Made by a program: the position numbers and the translations under genes
Notes under the pieces: generated by a model
What the model was told of the DNA's origin: nothing
The model's database searches: none
What the model saw: the letters and a program-made list of their open reading frames with translations, nothing else
Shown: positions 28,825-37,934 of the stretch, piece by piece
Position numbering within the stretch: the stretch's first letter is position 1
Layout of the letters: every line of letters starts with the position of its first letter
Assembly (NCBI RefSeq): GCF_001418225.1
Contig: NZ_LIPT01000002.1
Span: forward strand, 248,001-312,000
Reading direction: 5' to 3'
Length of the DNA stretch: 64,000 nucleotides
From: Pannonibacter indicus
GTDB taxonomy: Bacteria > Pseudomonadota > Alphaproteobacteria > Rhizobiales > Stappiaceae

Positions 28825-29511
28825 ATGACTGATTTCTACGACGGTTCCTTCTATGGACGGCGCAAGGGTAAGCCGCTGACGCCGCGCCAGAGCAAGCTGA
28901 TGGAAACGGACATGCCGCGCCTGCGGCTGGATCCGTCCGTTCCTGCGCCTGCGGACCTTGCCAGCCTGTTTGAAGCGCCCGTGCGCGAAGTCTGGCTGGA
29001 AGTGGGCTTCGGCGGCGGCGAGCACCTGCTGCACCGGGCCCGCGAGAATCCGGATGTCGGCATCATTGGTATCGAGCCTTTCAGCACCTCAATGGGCAAG
29101 GCGCTGGTCGAGGTGGTGGATGGCGGGCTGAAGAATGTCCGCCTTTATGACGACGATGCAGTGCAGATCCTTGACTGGCTGCCGGAGGCAAGCCTGTCTC
29201 TTGCCTACCAGCTCTATCCGGATCCCTGGCACAAGAAGCGCCACTGGAAACGCCGGTTTATCAGCCCGAAGAACCTCGACCGCTATGCCCGCGTATTGCG
29301 TCCGGGATCGCAGTTCCGCTTTGCCAGCGACATCGACACCTATGTGGACTGGACCCTGCGCCACATCCGTGACCACGAAGCCTTTGAATGGACGGCCGAA
29401 ACGGCCGATGACTGGCGCCAGCCCTGGGCCGGCTGGCCAGGCACCCGCTATGAGGCCAAGGCTCTCAGGGAAGGCCGCGTGCCGCGCTATCTCACCTTCC
29501 TGCGGCGCTGA
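28825..29511 (+). CDS. trmB: TrmB, tRNA (guanine-N7-)-methyltransferase
   Basis: Methylates G46 of tRNA. The 228-residue protein has the SAM-binding segment [20 protein letters not shown] and [14 protein letters not shown]. The catalytic block [20 protein letters not shown] corresponds to the conserved PDPW-K-RH motif, and the C-terminal [13 protein letters not shown] (T-E--A) binds tRNA. It follows metK by 111 bases with no terminator seen, so it may be co-transcribed. Confidence 0.96.
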   Translation: MTDFYDGSFYGRRKGKPLTPRQSKLMETDMPRLRLDPSVPAPADLASLFEAPVREVWLEVGFGGGEHLLHRARENPDVGIIGIEPFSTSMGKALVEVVDGGLKNVRLYDDDAVQILDWLPEASLSLAYQLYPDPWHKKRHWKRRFISPKNLDRYARVLRPGSQFRFASDIDTYVDWTLRHIRDHEAFEWTAETADDWRQPWAGWPGTRYEAKALREGRVPRYLTFLRR

Positions 29512-29558
29512 ACCCGCAGAAGGAGCATCTGCCGGAAGGCGGCATCCGGGCTTTGCCC

Positions 29559-29586
29559 TTGCTTTTCCGGCAGACTCGCGTATAAA
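29559..29586 (+). promoter_or_regulatory. Strong promoter of the rimP-nusA-infB operon leader
   Basis: TTGCTT (29559-29564), 16 bases, TATAAA (29581-29586). Transcription would start near 29593. This is the best sigma-70-like promoter of the translation block. Confidence 0.65.
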
Positions 29587-29592
29587 GGCGTC

Positions 29593-29661
29593 ATTCATCT
29601 TCTCTAGCGGCTCGATCGGAGCAGTATGAGAGTGGGCCCCGCGAAGGACCCGCTCTTTTTT
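29593..29661 (+). ncRNA. Candidate short leader transcript / small RNA upstream of rimP
   Basis: A promoter (29559-29586) and an intrinsic terminator (29630-29661) delimit a transcript of about 70 bases in the 230-base gap between trmB and rimP. Read-through would express rimP-nusA-ylxR-infB. It could be an attenuated leader or a free small RNA. I cannot match it to a named alphaproteobacterial sRNA family. Confidence 0.4.
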
Positions 29662-29667
29662 GTTTAG
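29626..29667 (+). CDS. Putative 13-codon leader ORF overlapping a terminator, upstream of rimP
   Basis: ATG 29626 with GGAG at 29618-29621 opens a 13-residue ORF, MRVGPAKDPLFFV, ending TAG 29665-29667. Its codons run straight through the terminator stem and T tract at 29630-29661, so a ribosome on it would prevent the hairpin from forming. This is the geometry of an attenuator leader peptide. It could also be chance within a small RNA. No homology is claimed. Confidence 0.4.
   Translation: MRVGPAKDPLFFV
29630..29661 (+). terminator. Intrinsic terminator/attenuator in the rimP leader
   Basis: GAGTGGG (29630-29636) pairs CCCGCTC (29649-29655) with one G-U. CC/GG extends the stem inside with a bulged A, and TTTTTT follows at 29656-29661. 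Confidence 0.75.
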
Positions 29668-29741
29668 GCCGGTCGTGATGCTGGCGGAATGGACGGCCGG
29701 GAGATCCCGGCGCCGGACCGCCCCCGGACAGGAGACACGCA

Positions 29742-30410
29742 TTGAGTTTGCAAGAGCCCCGTATCGTCATCGAAGACGGCCTTGATGCCCGCGTTGCCGC
29801 CATCGTGGAACCGGTGATCGCCGACCTTGGCTACCGGCTGGTGCGCGTGAAGATCAGCGCCGCAAACGGCTGTACCCTGCAGATCATGGCCGAGCGGCCT
29901 GACGGCACGATGACCGTGGATGACTGCGAAGAGATCAGCCGCGCCGTTTCGCCCGCCCTCGACGTGGAAGATCCGATCAACCGCGCCTATCATCTGGAAG
30001 TCTCCTCGCCGGGCATCGACCGCCCGCTGGTGCGCGAGAGCGATTTCGTCCGCTGGTCCGGCCACGAGGCCAAGGTCGAAATGTCGGTGCCGCAGGATGG
30101 CCGCAAGCGTTTCCGCGGCGTCATCACCGGCGTTGAAGGCGGGGCTGCCGTACTGCGTCTTTCCGACGCGCCGGAAGGCACGCCGAACCCGGTTCTGCTG
30201 CCGCTTGGTGAAATCGGCGAAGCCCGGCTGGTGCTGACCGACGATCTGATCCGTGCCGCACTCCGGGCCGAGAAGGCTGCCCTTGCCGCCCGCGGCATCG
30301 ATGCCGATGACCTTGATGACGAGGACACGGAATTCGAATACGAGCACGATAACGACGACGAAGATGATGACGGGGATGGCTCCGGCTCCTCCGGAGACCG
30401 GGCCAACTGA
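29742..30410 (+). CDS. rimP: Ribosome maturation factor RimP
   Basis: Assists 30S subunit assembly. The N-terminal half holds [20 protein letters not shown] and [20 protein letters not shown]. The signature [18 protein letters not shown] is diagnostic. Length 222, longer than E. coli RimP (about 150) because of an acidic C-terminal tail rich in Asp/Glu, common in Rhizobiales. The start is TTG 29742 with CAGGAG at 29729-29734. It is the first gene of the rimP-nusA-ylxR-infB operon. Confidence 0.95.
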   Translation: MSLQEPRIVIEDGLDARVAAIVEPVIADLGYRLVRVKISAANGCTLQIMAERPDGTMTVDDCEEISRAVSPALDVEDPINRAYHLEVSSPGIDRPLVRESDFVRWSGHEAKVEMSVPQDGRKRFRGVITGVEGGAAVLRLSDAPEGTPNPVLLPLGEIGEARLVLTDDLIRAALRAEKAALAARGIDADDLDDEDTEFEYEHDNDDEDDDGDGSGSSGDRAN

Positions 30411-30478
30411 GGCCTGCCCCTTTTCAACGCTTTGAGACAAGCGCGCGGAGAACAGGCGCGCAAGAGGAGTGAACGAGA

Positions 30479-32104
30479 ATGGCTATCAGCGCGAACCGGC
30501 TGGAACTGCTCCAGATCGCCGATGCGGTTGCCCGGGAAAAGACGATCGACCGGGGCATCGTGATCGCTGCCATGGAGGACGCCATCCAGAAGGCGGCCCG
30601 TTCCCGTTACGGCACCGAGACGGAAGTGCGCGCAGAGATCAATCCGAAGACCGGTGAGATCCGTCTGCAGCGCCTGCTCCAGGTGGTCGAGACCGTGGAG
30701 AATTTCTCCACCGAGATTGCGCTCGAGGATGCCAAGCAGCGCAACCCGGAAGCCACGATCGGCGACTATATTGCCGAGCCGCTGCCGCCGCTCGACTTCG
30801 GCCGCATTGCCGCCCAGTCCGCCAAGCAGGTGATCGTGCAGAAAGTGCGCGAGGCCGAGCGTGACCGTCAGTTCGACGAGTTCAAGGACCGTATCGGCGA
30901 AGTGGTCAACGGCACGGTCAAGCGCGCCGAATATGGCAACGTCATCGTCGACCTTGGCCGCGGTGAAGGCATCGTCCGCCGTGACGAGCTGATCCCGCGC
31001 GAGCTGTTCCGCACCGGTGACCGCATCCGTGCCTATATCTACGACGTGCGCCGCGAACAGCGCGGCCCGCAGATCTTCCTGTCGCGCACCCATCCGCAAT
31101 TCATGGCGAAACTCTTTGCGCAGGAGGTCCCGGAGATCTATGATGGCATCATTGAGATCAAGGCTGTGGCCCGTGACCCGGGTTCGCGCGCCAAGATCGC
31201 CGTCATTTCCAAGGACAGCTCCATCGACCCGGTCGGCGCCTGCGTCGGCATGCGCGGTTCGCGTGTACAGGCCGTTGTGGGCGAGCTTCAGGGCGAGAAG
31301 ATCGACATCATTCCGTGGAGCCCGGATGAGGCGACCTTCATCGTCAACGCCCTGCAGCCGGCGGAAGTCGCCAAGGTCGTGGTGGACGAGGATGCCGAGC
31401 GCATCGAGGTCGTGGTGCCGGACGAGCAGCTGTCGCTGGCCATTGGCCGCCGCGGCCAGAACGTGCGCCTGGCTTCGCAGCTGACCGGCTGGGCCATCGA
31501 CATCATGACCGAGCAGGAAGAAAGCGAGCGGCGCCAGAAGGAATTCCAGGAGCGCTCCACCCTGTTCATGGAATGCCTCAACGTGGACGAGATGGTTGGC
31601 CAGCTGCTGGCGACCGAAGGCTTCACGTCGGTTGAGGAAGTGGCCTATGTCGATCTCGAGGAAATCTCGATGATCGAAGGCTTCGACGATGATACCGCCG
31701 AGGAAATCCAGGCCCGTGCCCGTGATTACCTCGCCGAGCTGGAAGCCAAGCTGGACGAGGAGCGCCGCGCTCTGGGTGTCGCCGACGAGCTGCGCCAGAT
31801 CGATGGCCTGACCACCGCGATGCTGGTTGCCCTGGGCAAGGAAGGCATCAAGACGATCGAGGATCTGGCGGGTTGCGCCGCCGATGATCTGGTCGGCTGG
31901 ACCGAGCGCAAGGACGGCGAGACCAAGCGTTTCGACGGCGCCCTGTCGTCCTTCGCGGTGTCGCGCACGGATGCCGAGGGCATGGTCATGGCTGCACGCC
32001 TTGCGGCAGGCTGGATCACCGAGGAAGAGCTTGCAGCCCATATGGGCGGCCTTGAGGAAGAGGCGGAAGACGGCGAAGAAGAACACGCCGGCGGGACCGC
32101 CTGA
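30479..32104 (+). CDS. nusA: Transcription termination/antitermination factor NusA
   Basis: Binds RNA polymerase and nascent RNA to control pausing, termination and rRNA antitermination. The N-terminal RNAP-binding domain is followed by S1 ([19 protein letters not shown]), two KH domains ([20 protein letters not shown] and [20 protein letters not shown]) and C-terminal helix-hairpin-helix repeats ([17 protein letters not shown] ... [17 protein letters not shown]). Length 541. AGAGGAGTG precedes ATG 30479. Confidence 0.97.
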   Translation: MAISANRLELLQIADAVAREKTIDRGIVIAAMEDAIQKAARSRYGTETEVRAEINPKTGEIRLQRLLQVVETVENFSTEIALEDAKQRNPEATIGDYIAEPLPPLDFGRIAAQSAKQVIVQKVREAERDRQFDEFKDRIGEVVNGTVKRAEYGNVIVDLGRGEGIVRRDELIPRELFRTGDRIRAYIYDVRREQRGPQIFLSRTHPQFMAKLFAQEVPEIYDGIIEIKAVARDPGSRAKIAVISKDSSIDPVGACVGMRGSRVQAVVGELQGEKIDIIPWSPDEATFIVNALQPAEVAKVVVDEDAERIEVVVPDEQLSLAIGRRGQNVRLASQLTGWAIDIMTEQEESERRQKEFQERSTLFMECLNVDEMVGQLLATEGFTSVEEVAYVDLEEISMIEGFDDDTAEEIQARARDYLAELEAKLDEERRALGVADELRQIDGLTTAMLVALGKEGIKTIEDLAGCAADDLVGWTERKDGETKRFDGALSSFAVSRTDAEGMVMAARLAAGWITEEELAAHMGGLEEEAEDGEEEHAGGTA

Positions 32105-32246
32105 CGAAAAAAGGCTTCCGGGGCGGTTTCGCCGGGAAGCGCATCCGCAGGGCGGGCAGGGGCACAGCGCCGGCGCCCGCCTGGCGGGATGAACGGGAAC
32201 CAGAACCTGTCTGCGGCCTTGTCTGTGGCGCAGGCGGGCGGAAGGA

Positions 32247-32909
32247 ATGGAGGCCTACCGGGTGCCGAGGAAGAACGAGCCGCTGGAACGGCAATGTGCG
32301 CTCTCGCGGGCGGTCTTGCCGGTTTCGGAGCTGATGCGCTTCGTTCTGGACCCGGAAGGTCAGGTCGTGCCGGACCTCAAGCGCCAGTTGCCAGGGCGCG
32401 GGGTCTGGATCACGGCAAGGCGTGAGGCCGTCGAGACGGCCGTGAAAAAGCGTGTCTTTGCCAAGGCCTTCAAGGCAGAGGTGAAGGTGGAGCCCGGACT
32501 GGCGGATCTTATCGATACGCTGCTCGTCAAGGGCGCGCTGTCCGCACTGTCCCTGTGCCGCAAGGCCGGGGAACTGGTGACCGGGTTTTCCAAGGTCGAG
32601 GCCGCGTTGCGGCGCGATCCGGTGATCGCCCTCATTCATGCCTCGGATGCATCCGGGGACGGGATTCGAAAGCTCGCGGCAGCCGCTGCGAGCCAGACAG
32701 AGCTGGCAAGCGGCCGTCCGGTCGTCCGTTTGTTCGATTCGACTCAATTGGATTTGGCATTGGGTCGCACTAATGTGATACATGCTGCACTGCTCGCTGG
32801 CCGGGCGAGCGAAGGCTTCCTTGAACGTGTGCGTCAACTGGAAGCTTTCCGGGCAGGTTCCGTCACGTATGAACGCTGTGGCGCGGACAGTGCGGTAGCG
32901 CAGGACTGA
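32247..32909 (+). CDS. YlxR (DUF448) RNA-binding protein fused to an L7Ae-like domain
   Basis: A 220-residue protein in the nusA-infB operon. The N-terminal YlxR domain has [20 protein letters not shown] and [19 protein letters not shown]. The C-terminal part (from about residue 95, [22 protein letters not shown] ... [16 protein letters not shown]) is an L7Ae/L30e-like RNA-binding fold. In Firmicutes these are two separate genes (ylxR, ylxQ) at the same place; fusion is normal in alphaproteobacteria. Its exact role is unknown; RNase P or ribosome binding has been proposed for relatives. A 9-nucleotide gap separates it from infB. Confidence 0.88.
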   Translation: MEAYRVPRKNEPLERQCALSRAVLPVSELMRFVLDPEGQVVPDLKRQLPGRGVWITARREAVETAVKKRVFAKAFKAEVKVEPGLADLIDTLLVKGALSALSLCRKAGELVTGFSKVEAALRRDPVIALIHASDASGDGIRKLAAAAASQTELASGRPVVRLFDSTQLDLALGRTNVIHAALLAGRASEGFLERVRQLEAFRAGSVTYERCGADSAVAQD

Positions 32910-32917
32910 AGGCAAAT

Positions 32918-35659
32918 ATGAACGATACGAAGAATCCAGGCGACAAGACGACCAACGTCGAGCGGAAGACCCTCGGCCTCAAGCGGGGCGGCATCGAACA
33001 GGGAACTGTTCGCCAGAGCTTCTCCCATGGCCGGTCGAAGGCTGTCGTCGTGGAAAAGAAGAAACGCCGGGTGGTGGTTCCCGGCCAGGAAGGGCGCCCC
33101 GAGGGCGAGGCCCCGGCAGCAGCATCTGCGCCGGCCGAGCGTCCGCGTGGGGCAGCTCCTGCCCCCGCACAGGCCCAGTCCCCGGCGCCCCAGCGCCAGC
33201 AGCAGCCCCAGAATCAGAACCAGGGCGGCGACCGCAATCAGCAGCAGCGCCGTGGGCCGCAGCAGCAGAACCGCGGCCAGCAGCAGCGCCCCGGTGGCGG
33301 TGCCGTGCTCCGCTCCCTGACCCAGGAAGAGGCAGCCGCCCGTGCCGCCGCCCTCAAGCTTGCGCAGCAGCGCGAGATCGAGGAACGCAAGCGCGCCGAA
33401 GAGGAAGCCATCCGCCGGGCCGAGGAAGAGGCGCTCCGCCGCGTTGAGGAAGAAGCCCGCCGCAAGGCCGAGGAAGAAGAGCGCGCACGCCGCGAGGCTG
33501 AAGAGGCCGAGCGCCGCGCTGCCGAGCCGGAAGTTCAGCCTGAGCCGGTGAAGCCGGTGGCTGCAGCGCCCGCCGCTCCCCCTGCCCGTGCTGAAGCCCC
33601 TGCCGCGCGCAAGCCCGAAGCAACGGCTGCCCCCGAGCGTCCGCGCCCGGCCGCCGGCCGCACTTCCGAGGAAGAAGCCGAGGAAGAGCGCAAGAACGGC
33701 CCCAGAACCGTCAAGCGCCCGAAGGCTCCGGCAGCTCCGGTTGCCAAGCGCAGCGCCGGTGATGACCGCCGCCGTTCCAAGCTGACCATTTCTGCCGCGA
33801 CCGGCGGGTCGGACGAGCAGCGTTCGCGCTCGCTTGCCTCCCTGCGCCGCCGCCGTGAAAAGGAAAAGCGTGGCGGCATGCAGGCTGTGCGCGAGAAGAT
33901 CTCGCGTGAAGTCATCCTGCCGGAAGTCATCACCATCCAGGAACTCGCCAACCGTATGGCCGAGCGTTCCGTGGACGTGATCAAGCTGCTGATGAAGCAG
34001 GGCCAGATGCTGAAGATCAACGACGTGATCGACGCAGACACGGCCGAACTGATCGCCTCCGAACTGGGCCACACGGTCAAGCGCGTCTCCGAAGCGGACG
34101 TGGAGGACGGCCTGTTCTCCGCAGCCGACGACGAAGGCACCCTGATCTCGCGTCCGCCGGTCGTCACGATCATGGGTCACGTTGACCACGGCAAGACCTC
34201 GCTGCTGGATGCGATCCGCAATTCCAAGGTGGTGACGGGTGAAGCCGGTGGCATCACCCAGCACATCGGCGCCTATCAGGTCGAGAAGAATGGTCAGAAG
34301 ATCACCTTCATCGATACGCCGGGCCACGCCGCCTTCACGCAGATGCGTGCCCGTGGCGCCAAGGCCACCGATATCGTCGTGCTGGTGGTGGCCGCCGATG
34401 ACGGCGTCATGCCGCAGACCAAGGAAGCGATTTCGCATGCCAAGGCTGCCGGTGTGCCGATCATCGTTGCCATCAACAAGATCGACAAGCCGGCCGCTGA
34501 CCCGAACCGCGTGCGCACCGAACTGCTCAATGACGAGATCGTCGTGGAATCCATGGGCGGTGACACCATCGACGTGGAAGTTTCGGCCAAGACCGGCCAG
34601 AACCTCGACCGCCTGCTGGAAATGATCCTGCTGCAGTCGGAAGTTCTGGAACTGCGCGCCAACCCGGAGCGCACCGCCGAAGGTCTCGTCATCGAAGCCC
34701 AGCTCGACAAGGGCCGTGGTCCGGTGGCAACCGTTCTGGTGCAGAAGGGCACCTTGCGCGTTGGTGACATTCTTGTCGCCGGCGGCGAGTGGGGCAAGGT
34801 CCGCGCCATGCTGGACGAGGACGGCAACCAGGTGAAGGAGGCAGGTCCCTCCAAGCCGGTCGAAGTCCTCGGTTTCCAGGGCACGCCGGACGCCGGTGAC
34901 CAGGTCGCCGTGGTCGAGAACGAGGCCCGTGCCCGCGAGATCGTGGACTACCGTCAGCGTCAGAAGCGCGAGAAGCTGTCCGTGCTGAAGGCCGGTTCGC
35001 GCGGCTCGCTGGAGCAGATGATGAGCCGTCTGCAGAGCGGCGGCCGCAAGGACTTCCCGCTCGTGGTCAAGGCGGACGTGCAGGGCTCGGCGGAAGCCAT
35101 CGCCCATGCGCTGGAGAAGCTCGGCAACGACGAAGTCGGCGCCCGCATCCTCCTGTCCGGCGTTGGCGGCATCACCGAGAGCGACGTCACGCTGGCGACC
35201 GCCTCGAATGCCTCGATCATCGCGTTCAACGTGCGCGCCAACAAGCAGGCCCGTGAAGCGGCAGAGCGTGAAGGCATCGAGATCCGCTACTACAACATCA
35301 TCTATGACCTCGTGGATGACGTGAAGGCGGCGATGTCCGGCATGCTGGCTCCCGAGCGGCGCGAGACTTTCATCGGTTATGCCGAGATCCGCGAGATCTT
35401 CGACATCACCAAGGTGGGCAAGGTGGCAGGCTGCCTTGTTACGGAAGGTATCGTGGAGCGCGGCGCCGAAGTCCGCCTCATCCGCGACAACGTCGTGGTG
35501 CACGAAGGCAAGCTGGGCACGCTCAAGCGCTTCAAGGATGACGTCAAGTCTGTCGAATCCGGTCAGGAATGCGGCATGAATTTCGTCAACTTCCAGGACA
35601 TGCGCGTCGGCGATGTCATCGAGTGCTTCCGCGTCGAGCAGATCGCCCGCACGCTGTAA
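32918..35659 (+). CDS. infB: Translation initiation factor IF-2
   Basis: GTPase that brings initiator tRNA to the 30S subunit and promotes subunit joining. The N-terminal third (about 300 residues) is a Pro/Ala/Gln-rich and then Arg/Glu-rich coiled-coil segment, followed by an IF2_N domain ([20 protein letters not shown]). The G domain carries [11 protein letters not shown] (about residue 419), [17 protein letters not shown] and [10 protein letters not shown], then EF-Tu-like domains II, III and the fMet-tRNA-binding C2. Length 913, within the alphaproteobacterial range. The repetitive N-terminal segment is a low-complexity region that varies in length between species. Confidence 0.98.
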   Translation: MNDTKNPGDKTTNVERKTLGLKRGGIEQGTVRQSFSHGRSKAVVVEKKKRRVVVPGQEGRPEGEAPAAASAPAERPRGAAPAPAQAQSPAPQRQQQPQNQNQGGDRNQQQRRGPQQQNRGQQQRPGGGAVLRSLTQEEAAARAAALKLAQQREIEERKRAEEEAIRRAEEEALRRVEEEARRKAEEEERARREAEEAERRAAEPEVQPEPVKPVAAAPAAPPARAEAPAARKPEATAAPERPRPAAGRTSEEEAEEERKNGPRTVKRPKAPAAPVAKRSAGDDRRRSKLTISAATGGSDEQRSRSLASLRRRREKEKRGGMQAVREKISREVILPEVITIQELANRMAERSVDVIKLLMKQGQMLKINDVIDADTAELIASELGHTVKRVSEADVEDGLFSAADDEGTLISRPPVVTIMGHVDHGKTSLLDAIRNSKVVTGEAGGITQHIGAYQVEKNGQKITFIDTPGHAAFTQMRARGAKATDIVVLVVAADDGVMPQTKEAISHAKAAGVPIIVAINKIDKPAADPNRVRTELLNDEIVVESMGGDTIDVEVSAKTGQNLDRLLEMILLQSEVLELRANPERTAEGLVIEAQLDKGRGPVATVLVQKGTLRVGDILVAGGEWGKVRAMLDEDGNQVKEAGPSKPVEVLGFQGTPDAGDQVAVVENEARAREIVDYRQRQKREKLSVLKAGSRGSLEQMMSRLQSGGRKDFPLVVKADVQGSAEAIAHALEKLGNDEVGARILLSGVGGITESDVTLATASNASIIAFNVRANKQAREAAEREGIEIRYYNIIYDLVDDVKAAMSGMLAPERRETFIGYAEIREIFDITKVGKVAGCLVTEGIVERGAEVRLIRDNVVVHEGKLGTLKRFKDDVKSVESGQECGMNFVNFQDMRVGDVIECFRVEQIARTL

Positions 35660-35672
35660 GGCAAGCGCCAGG

Positions 35673-35691
35673 CCCGGCGGCATCCGCCGGG
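35673..35691 (+). repeat. 8-bp hairpin just after infB
   Basis: CCCGGCGG (35673-35680), CAT, CCGCCGGG (35684-35691), starting 14 bases after the infB stop. No T tract. Probably a 3' mRNA stabiliser or the first of two hairpins before rbfA. Confidence 0.45.
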
Positions 35692-35724
35692 TATCGAGCC
35701 AGATGAAATGCTGGCAGGATTGCA

Positions 35725-35766
35725 CGCCGGCGCGAGGAGCTTCCTTTGCGCCGGCGGTTTGTTTTC
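35725..35766 (+). terminator. Terminator-like hairpin between infB and rbfA
   Basis: CGCCGGCGC (35725-35733) and GCGCCGGCG (35748-35756) form a 9-bp stem with a 14-base loop, followed by GTTTGTTTTC. It would separate the rimP-infB operon from rbfA-truB at least in part. Confidence 0.6.
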
Positions 35767-35813
35767 GCAGGGCACCGGCCGTCCCCGGTGGGCCTGTTTG
35801 AGTGGATGACCCA

Positions 35814-36242
35814 ATGGCCAGAACATCAGGAGAGGGCGCCGGCATGCCCTCGCAGCGCCAGCTTCGCGTCGGCGAAATCGTGCGCAAGGAACTGTCGGAA
35901 ATCCTTACCCGCGGCCAGCTGTCCGACCCGGACCTGGACGGGGTGATCATCACCATCCCTGAAGTGCGGATGACGCCGGATCTGCGTCTGGCCACCTGCC
36001 TGATCATGCCGCTGGGCGGCCACAACGGCGACAAGGTGGTGAAGGCGCTGAACCGCAGCGCCAAGTACTTCCGTGGCCAGGTGTCCCGCCGCATGACCAT
36101 GAAATTCATGCCGGACCTGCGCTTCATCCTCGACACCCGCTTTGACGACGACGACCGCATCTGCGCGCTGCTGCACACGCCCGATGTGAAGCGTGACATT
36201 GCAGACGGCGCGGACGAAGACGGTGATGAGCGCGCGGATTGA
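35814..36242 (+). CDS. rbfA: Ribosome-binding factor A
   Basis: Binds helix 1 of 16S rRNA during late 30S assembly and cold adaptation. The KH-like fold shows LRVGEIVRKELSEILTRGQL, VRMTPDLRLATCLIMPLG and MKFMPDLRFILDTRFDDDDRI. Length 142 from ATG 35814; GTG 35802 is an in-frame alternative. It ends in an acidic tail. truB follows after 40 bases. Confidence 0.93.
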   Translation: MARTSGEGAGMPSQRQLRVGEIVRKELSEILTRGQLSDPDLDGVIITIPEVRMTPDLRLATCLIMPLGGHNGDKVVKALNRSAKYFRGQVSRRMTMKFMPDLRFILDTRFDDDDRICALLHTPDVKRDIADGADEDGDERAD

Positions 36243-36282
36243 ACCGCGCCCTTGTGTCCATCCGGAATTTCAGGAAACAAAC

Positions 36283-37218
36283 ATGTCCCGTCCGCAGAAG
36301 CAGCGCCGCCCGCGCAATGCCATTGACGGCTGGCTGGTGCTCGACAAGCCCTATGGCCTCACCTCCAATGACGCCCTGTCGCGCCTGAAGCGCATTCTGA
36401 ATCCGGAAAAGGTGGGCCATGCCGGCACGCTGGACCCGCGTGCCTCCGGCTGCCTGCCGATTGCCTTTGGCGAAGCGACCAAAACCGTGCCCATGGTGAT
36501 GAACGGGCGCAAGATCTACCGCTTTGAAGTCACCTGGGGCGCGGAAACCAACACGGATGACACCGAGGGCGAGGTCATCGCCACCTCGGATCTGCGCCCG
36601 GATGCTGCCGCCATCGGCGCCGTGCTGCCGGAATTCACCGGCACCATCCTGCAGGTGCCGCCGAAGTTCTCGGCCATCAAGGTGGACGGCGAGCGCGCCT
36701 ATGATCTTGCCCGCGGCGGCGAGGACGTGGAGCTGGAAGCCCGGCCCATCGACGTGCACCGGCTGACGCTGGTGGACATGCCGGACGCGGACCGCGCCGT
36801 CTTCGAGGCCGAATGCGGCAAGGGCACCTATGTGCGGGCTCTGGCGCGCGATCTTGGCCGCCGTCTTGGCACCTGCGGCCATGTCACCGAGCTGCGCCGC
36901 CTGCTGGTCGGACCCTTTGGCGAGGCGGATATGGTGACGCTGGAGGAGCTGAGCGGGGCTGCCGAAGAGGCGGAAGGCAATGTGGAAGCGCTGATGGACT
37001 TCCTGCTGCCGGTGCGTGAGGCGCTGGAGGACCTGCCGGAAGTGCCGGTCAGCAGCGACGATGCCGCCCGCATCCGCCAGGGCATGGCGGTGCTGCTGCG
37101 CGGGCGCAATGCTCCGCTGTCCTGCGATCTGGCCTTCGCCAGCCATGGCGGCACGCCGGTGGCACTCGGCTTCATCGACAAGGGCCGGTTCCAGCCTTCG
37201 CGCATTCTTCACCTTTAG
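36283..37218 (+). CDS. truB: tRNA pseudouridine-55 synthase TruB
   Basis: Isomerises U55 in the tRNA T-loop. The catalytic Asp is in KVGHAGTLDPRASGCLPIAFGEATK. Other conserved blocks are GWLVLDKPYGLTSNDALSRLK, ILQVPPKFSAIKVDGERAYDLAR and CGKGTYVRALARDLG. Length 311 from ATG 36283 with CAGGAAAC upstream; an in-frame extension into the end of rbfA is not used. Confidence 0.96.
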   Translation: MSRPQKQRRPRNAIDGWLVLDKPYGLTSNDALSRLKRILNPEKVGHAGTLDPRASGCLPIAFGEATKTVPMVMNGRKIYRFEVTWGAETNTDDTEGEVIATSDLRPDAAAIGAVLPEFTGTILQVPPKFSAIKVDGERAYDLARGGEDVELEARPIDVHRLTLVDMPDADRAVFEAECGKGTYVRALARDLGRRLGTCGHVTELRRLLVGPFGEADMVTLEELSGAAEEAEGNVEALMDFLLPVREALEDLPEVPVSSDDAARIRQGMAVLLRGRNAPLSCDLAFASHGGTPVALGFIDKGRFQPSRILHL

Positions 37219-37437
37219 GAACGGCGGGGCGCGGCCTTTCAAGATTCTTCTGGAATTTGCAGGCCGTCTCCGTCATATTCCCGCGCAATCGGGCCAATGA
37301 CGGCCCCGATCCCTTCTGCCCGACCTTTGCTGGACGACATCCCGGCCCTGGCTGAACGGCAGGAGCGGCATACGGTGGCCATGAGCCGCCAAGATACAGC
37401 TGGCGCGGCCAGCTTCATCCCATGAAAGGACATACCG

Positions 37438-37707
37438 ATGTCGATCACTGCAGAGCGCAAGGCGCAGCTCATCAAGGAATATGGCATCAAAGAAGGTGAC
37501 ACCGGTTCTCCGGAAGTGCAGATCGCCGTTCTGACCGAACGGATCAACAACCTGACCGAACACTTCAAGGGACACGTGAAGGACAACCATTCCCGCCGTG
37601 GCCTGCTGAAGCTGGTGGCCCTGCGCCGTTCCCTGCTCGACTACCTGAACCGCAAGGACGAAGGGCGTTACAAGACGCTGATCGGCCGACTCGGGATCCG
37701 TCGCTAA
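37438..37707 (+). CDS. rpsO: 30S ribosomal protein S15
   Basis: 89-residue primary-binding protein of the 16S central domain. Motifs [23 protein letters not shown] and [20 protein letters not shown] are diagnostic. AAAGGAC precedes the ATG. The 219-base gap after truB contains no recognised gene and probably holds the rpsO promoter and the leader used in S15 autoregulation. Confidence 0.98.
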   Translation: MSITAERKAQLIKEYGIKEGDTGSPEVQIAVLTERINNLTEHFKGHVKDNHSRRGLLKLVALRRSLLDYLNRKDEGRYKTLIGRLGIRR

Positions 37708-37718
37708 GGATAACAAGG

Positions 37719-37750
37719 AAACGCGGTGGGTGGATTTGCCCGCCGCGTTT
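37719..37750 (+). repeat. 12-bp stem between rpsO and pnp (RNase III site or partial terminator)
   Basis: AAACGCGGTGGG (37719-37730) pairs CCCGCCGCGTTT (37739-37750) with one G-U and an 8-base loop, 12 bases after rpsO. In E. coli the rpsO-pnp junction carries an RNase III-processed stem used in PNPase autocontrol; the similar position suggests the same here. No long T tract follows. Confidence 0.55.
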
Positions 37751-37934
37751 GCGTATAGGAAGTCTCATGACAGTCATGGGGCAGGATCGCCGGATGCTCT
37801 CCCGAAGTGCCAGGGGGCACGGGAAGCGTCTTGCCGTCTTGCCCATGATCTGTCCCCGGTAACCGGCCCGTCCGGGGCCAGCCGGAAACCGCCCGCATGC
37901 CAAGGGGCTGCGGACGCATATGTAAGGACATTGC

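Noticed and set aside
32834-36280. A 1148-codon minus-strand open frame
   Set aside because: It is the antisense shadow of infB and rbfA in high-GC DNA; the sense genes have clear motifs and ribosome binding sites.
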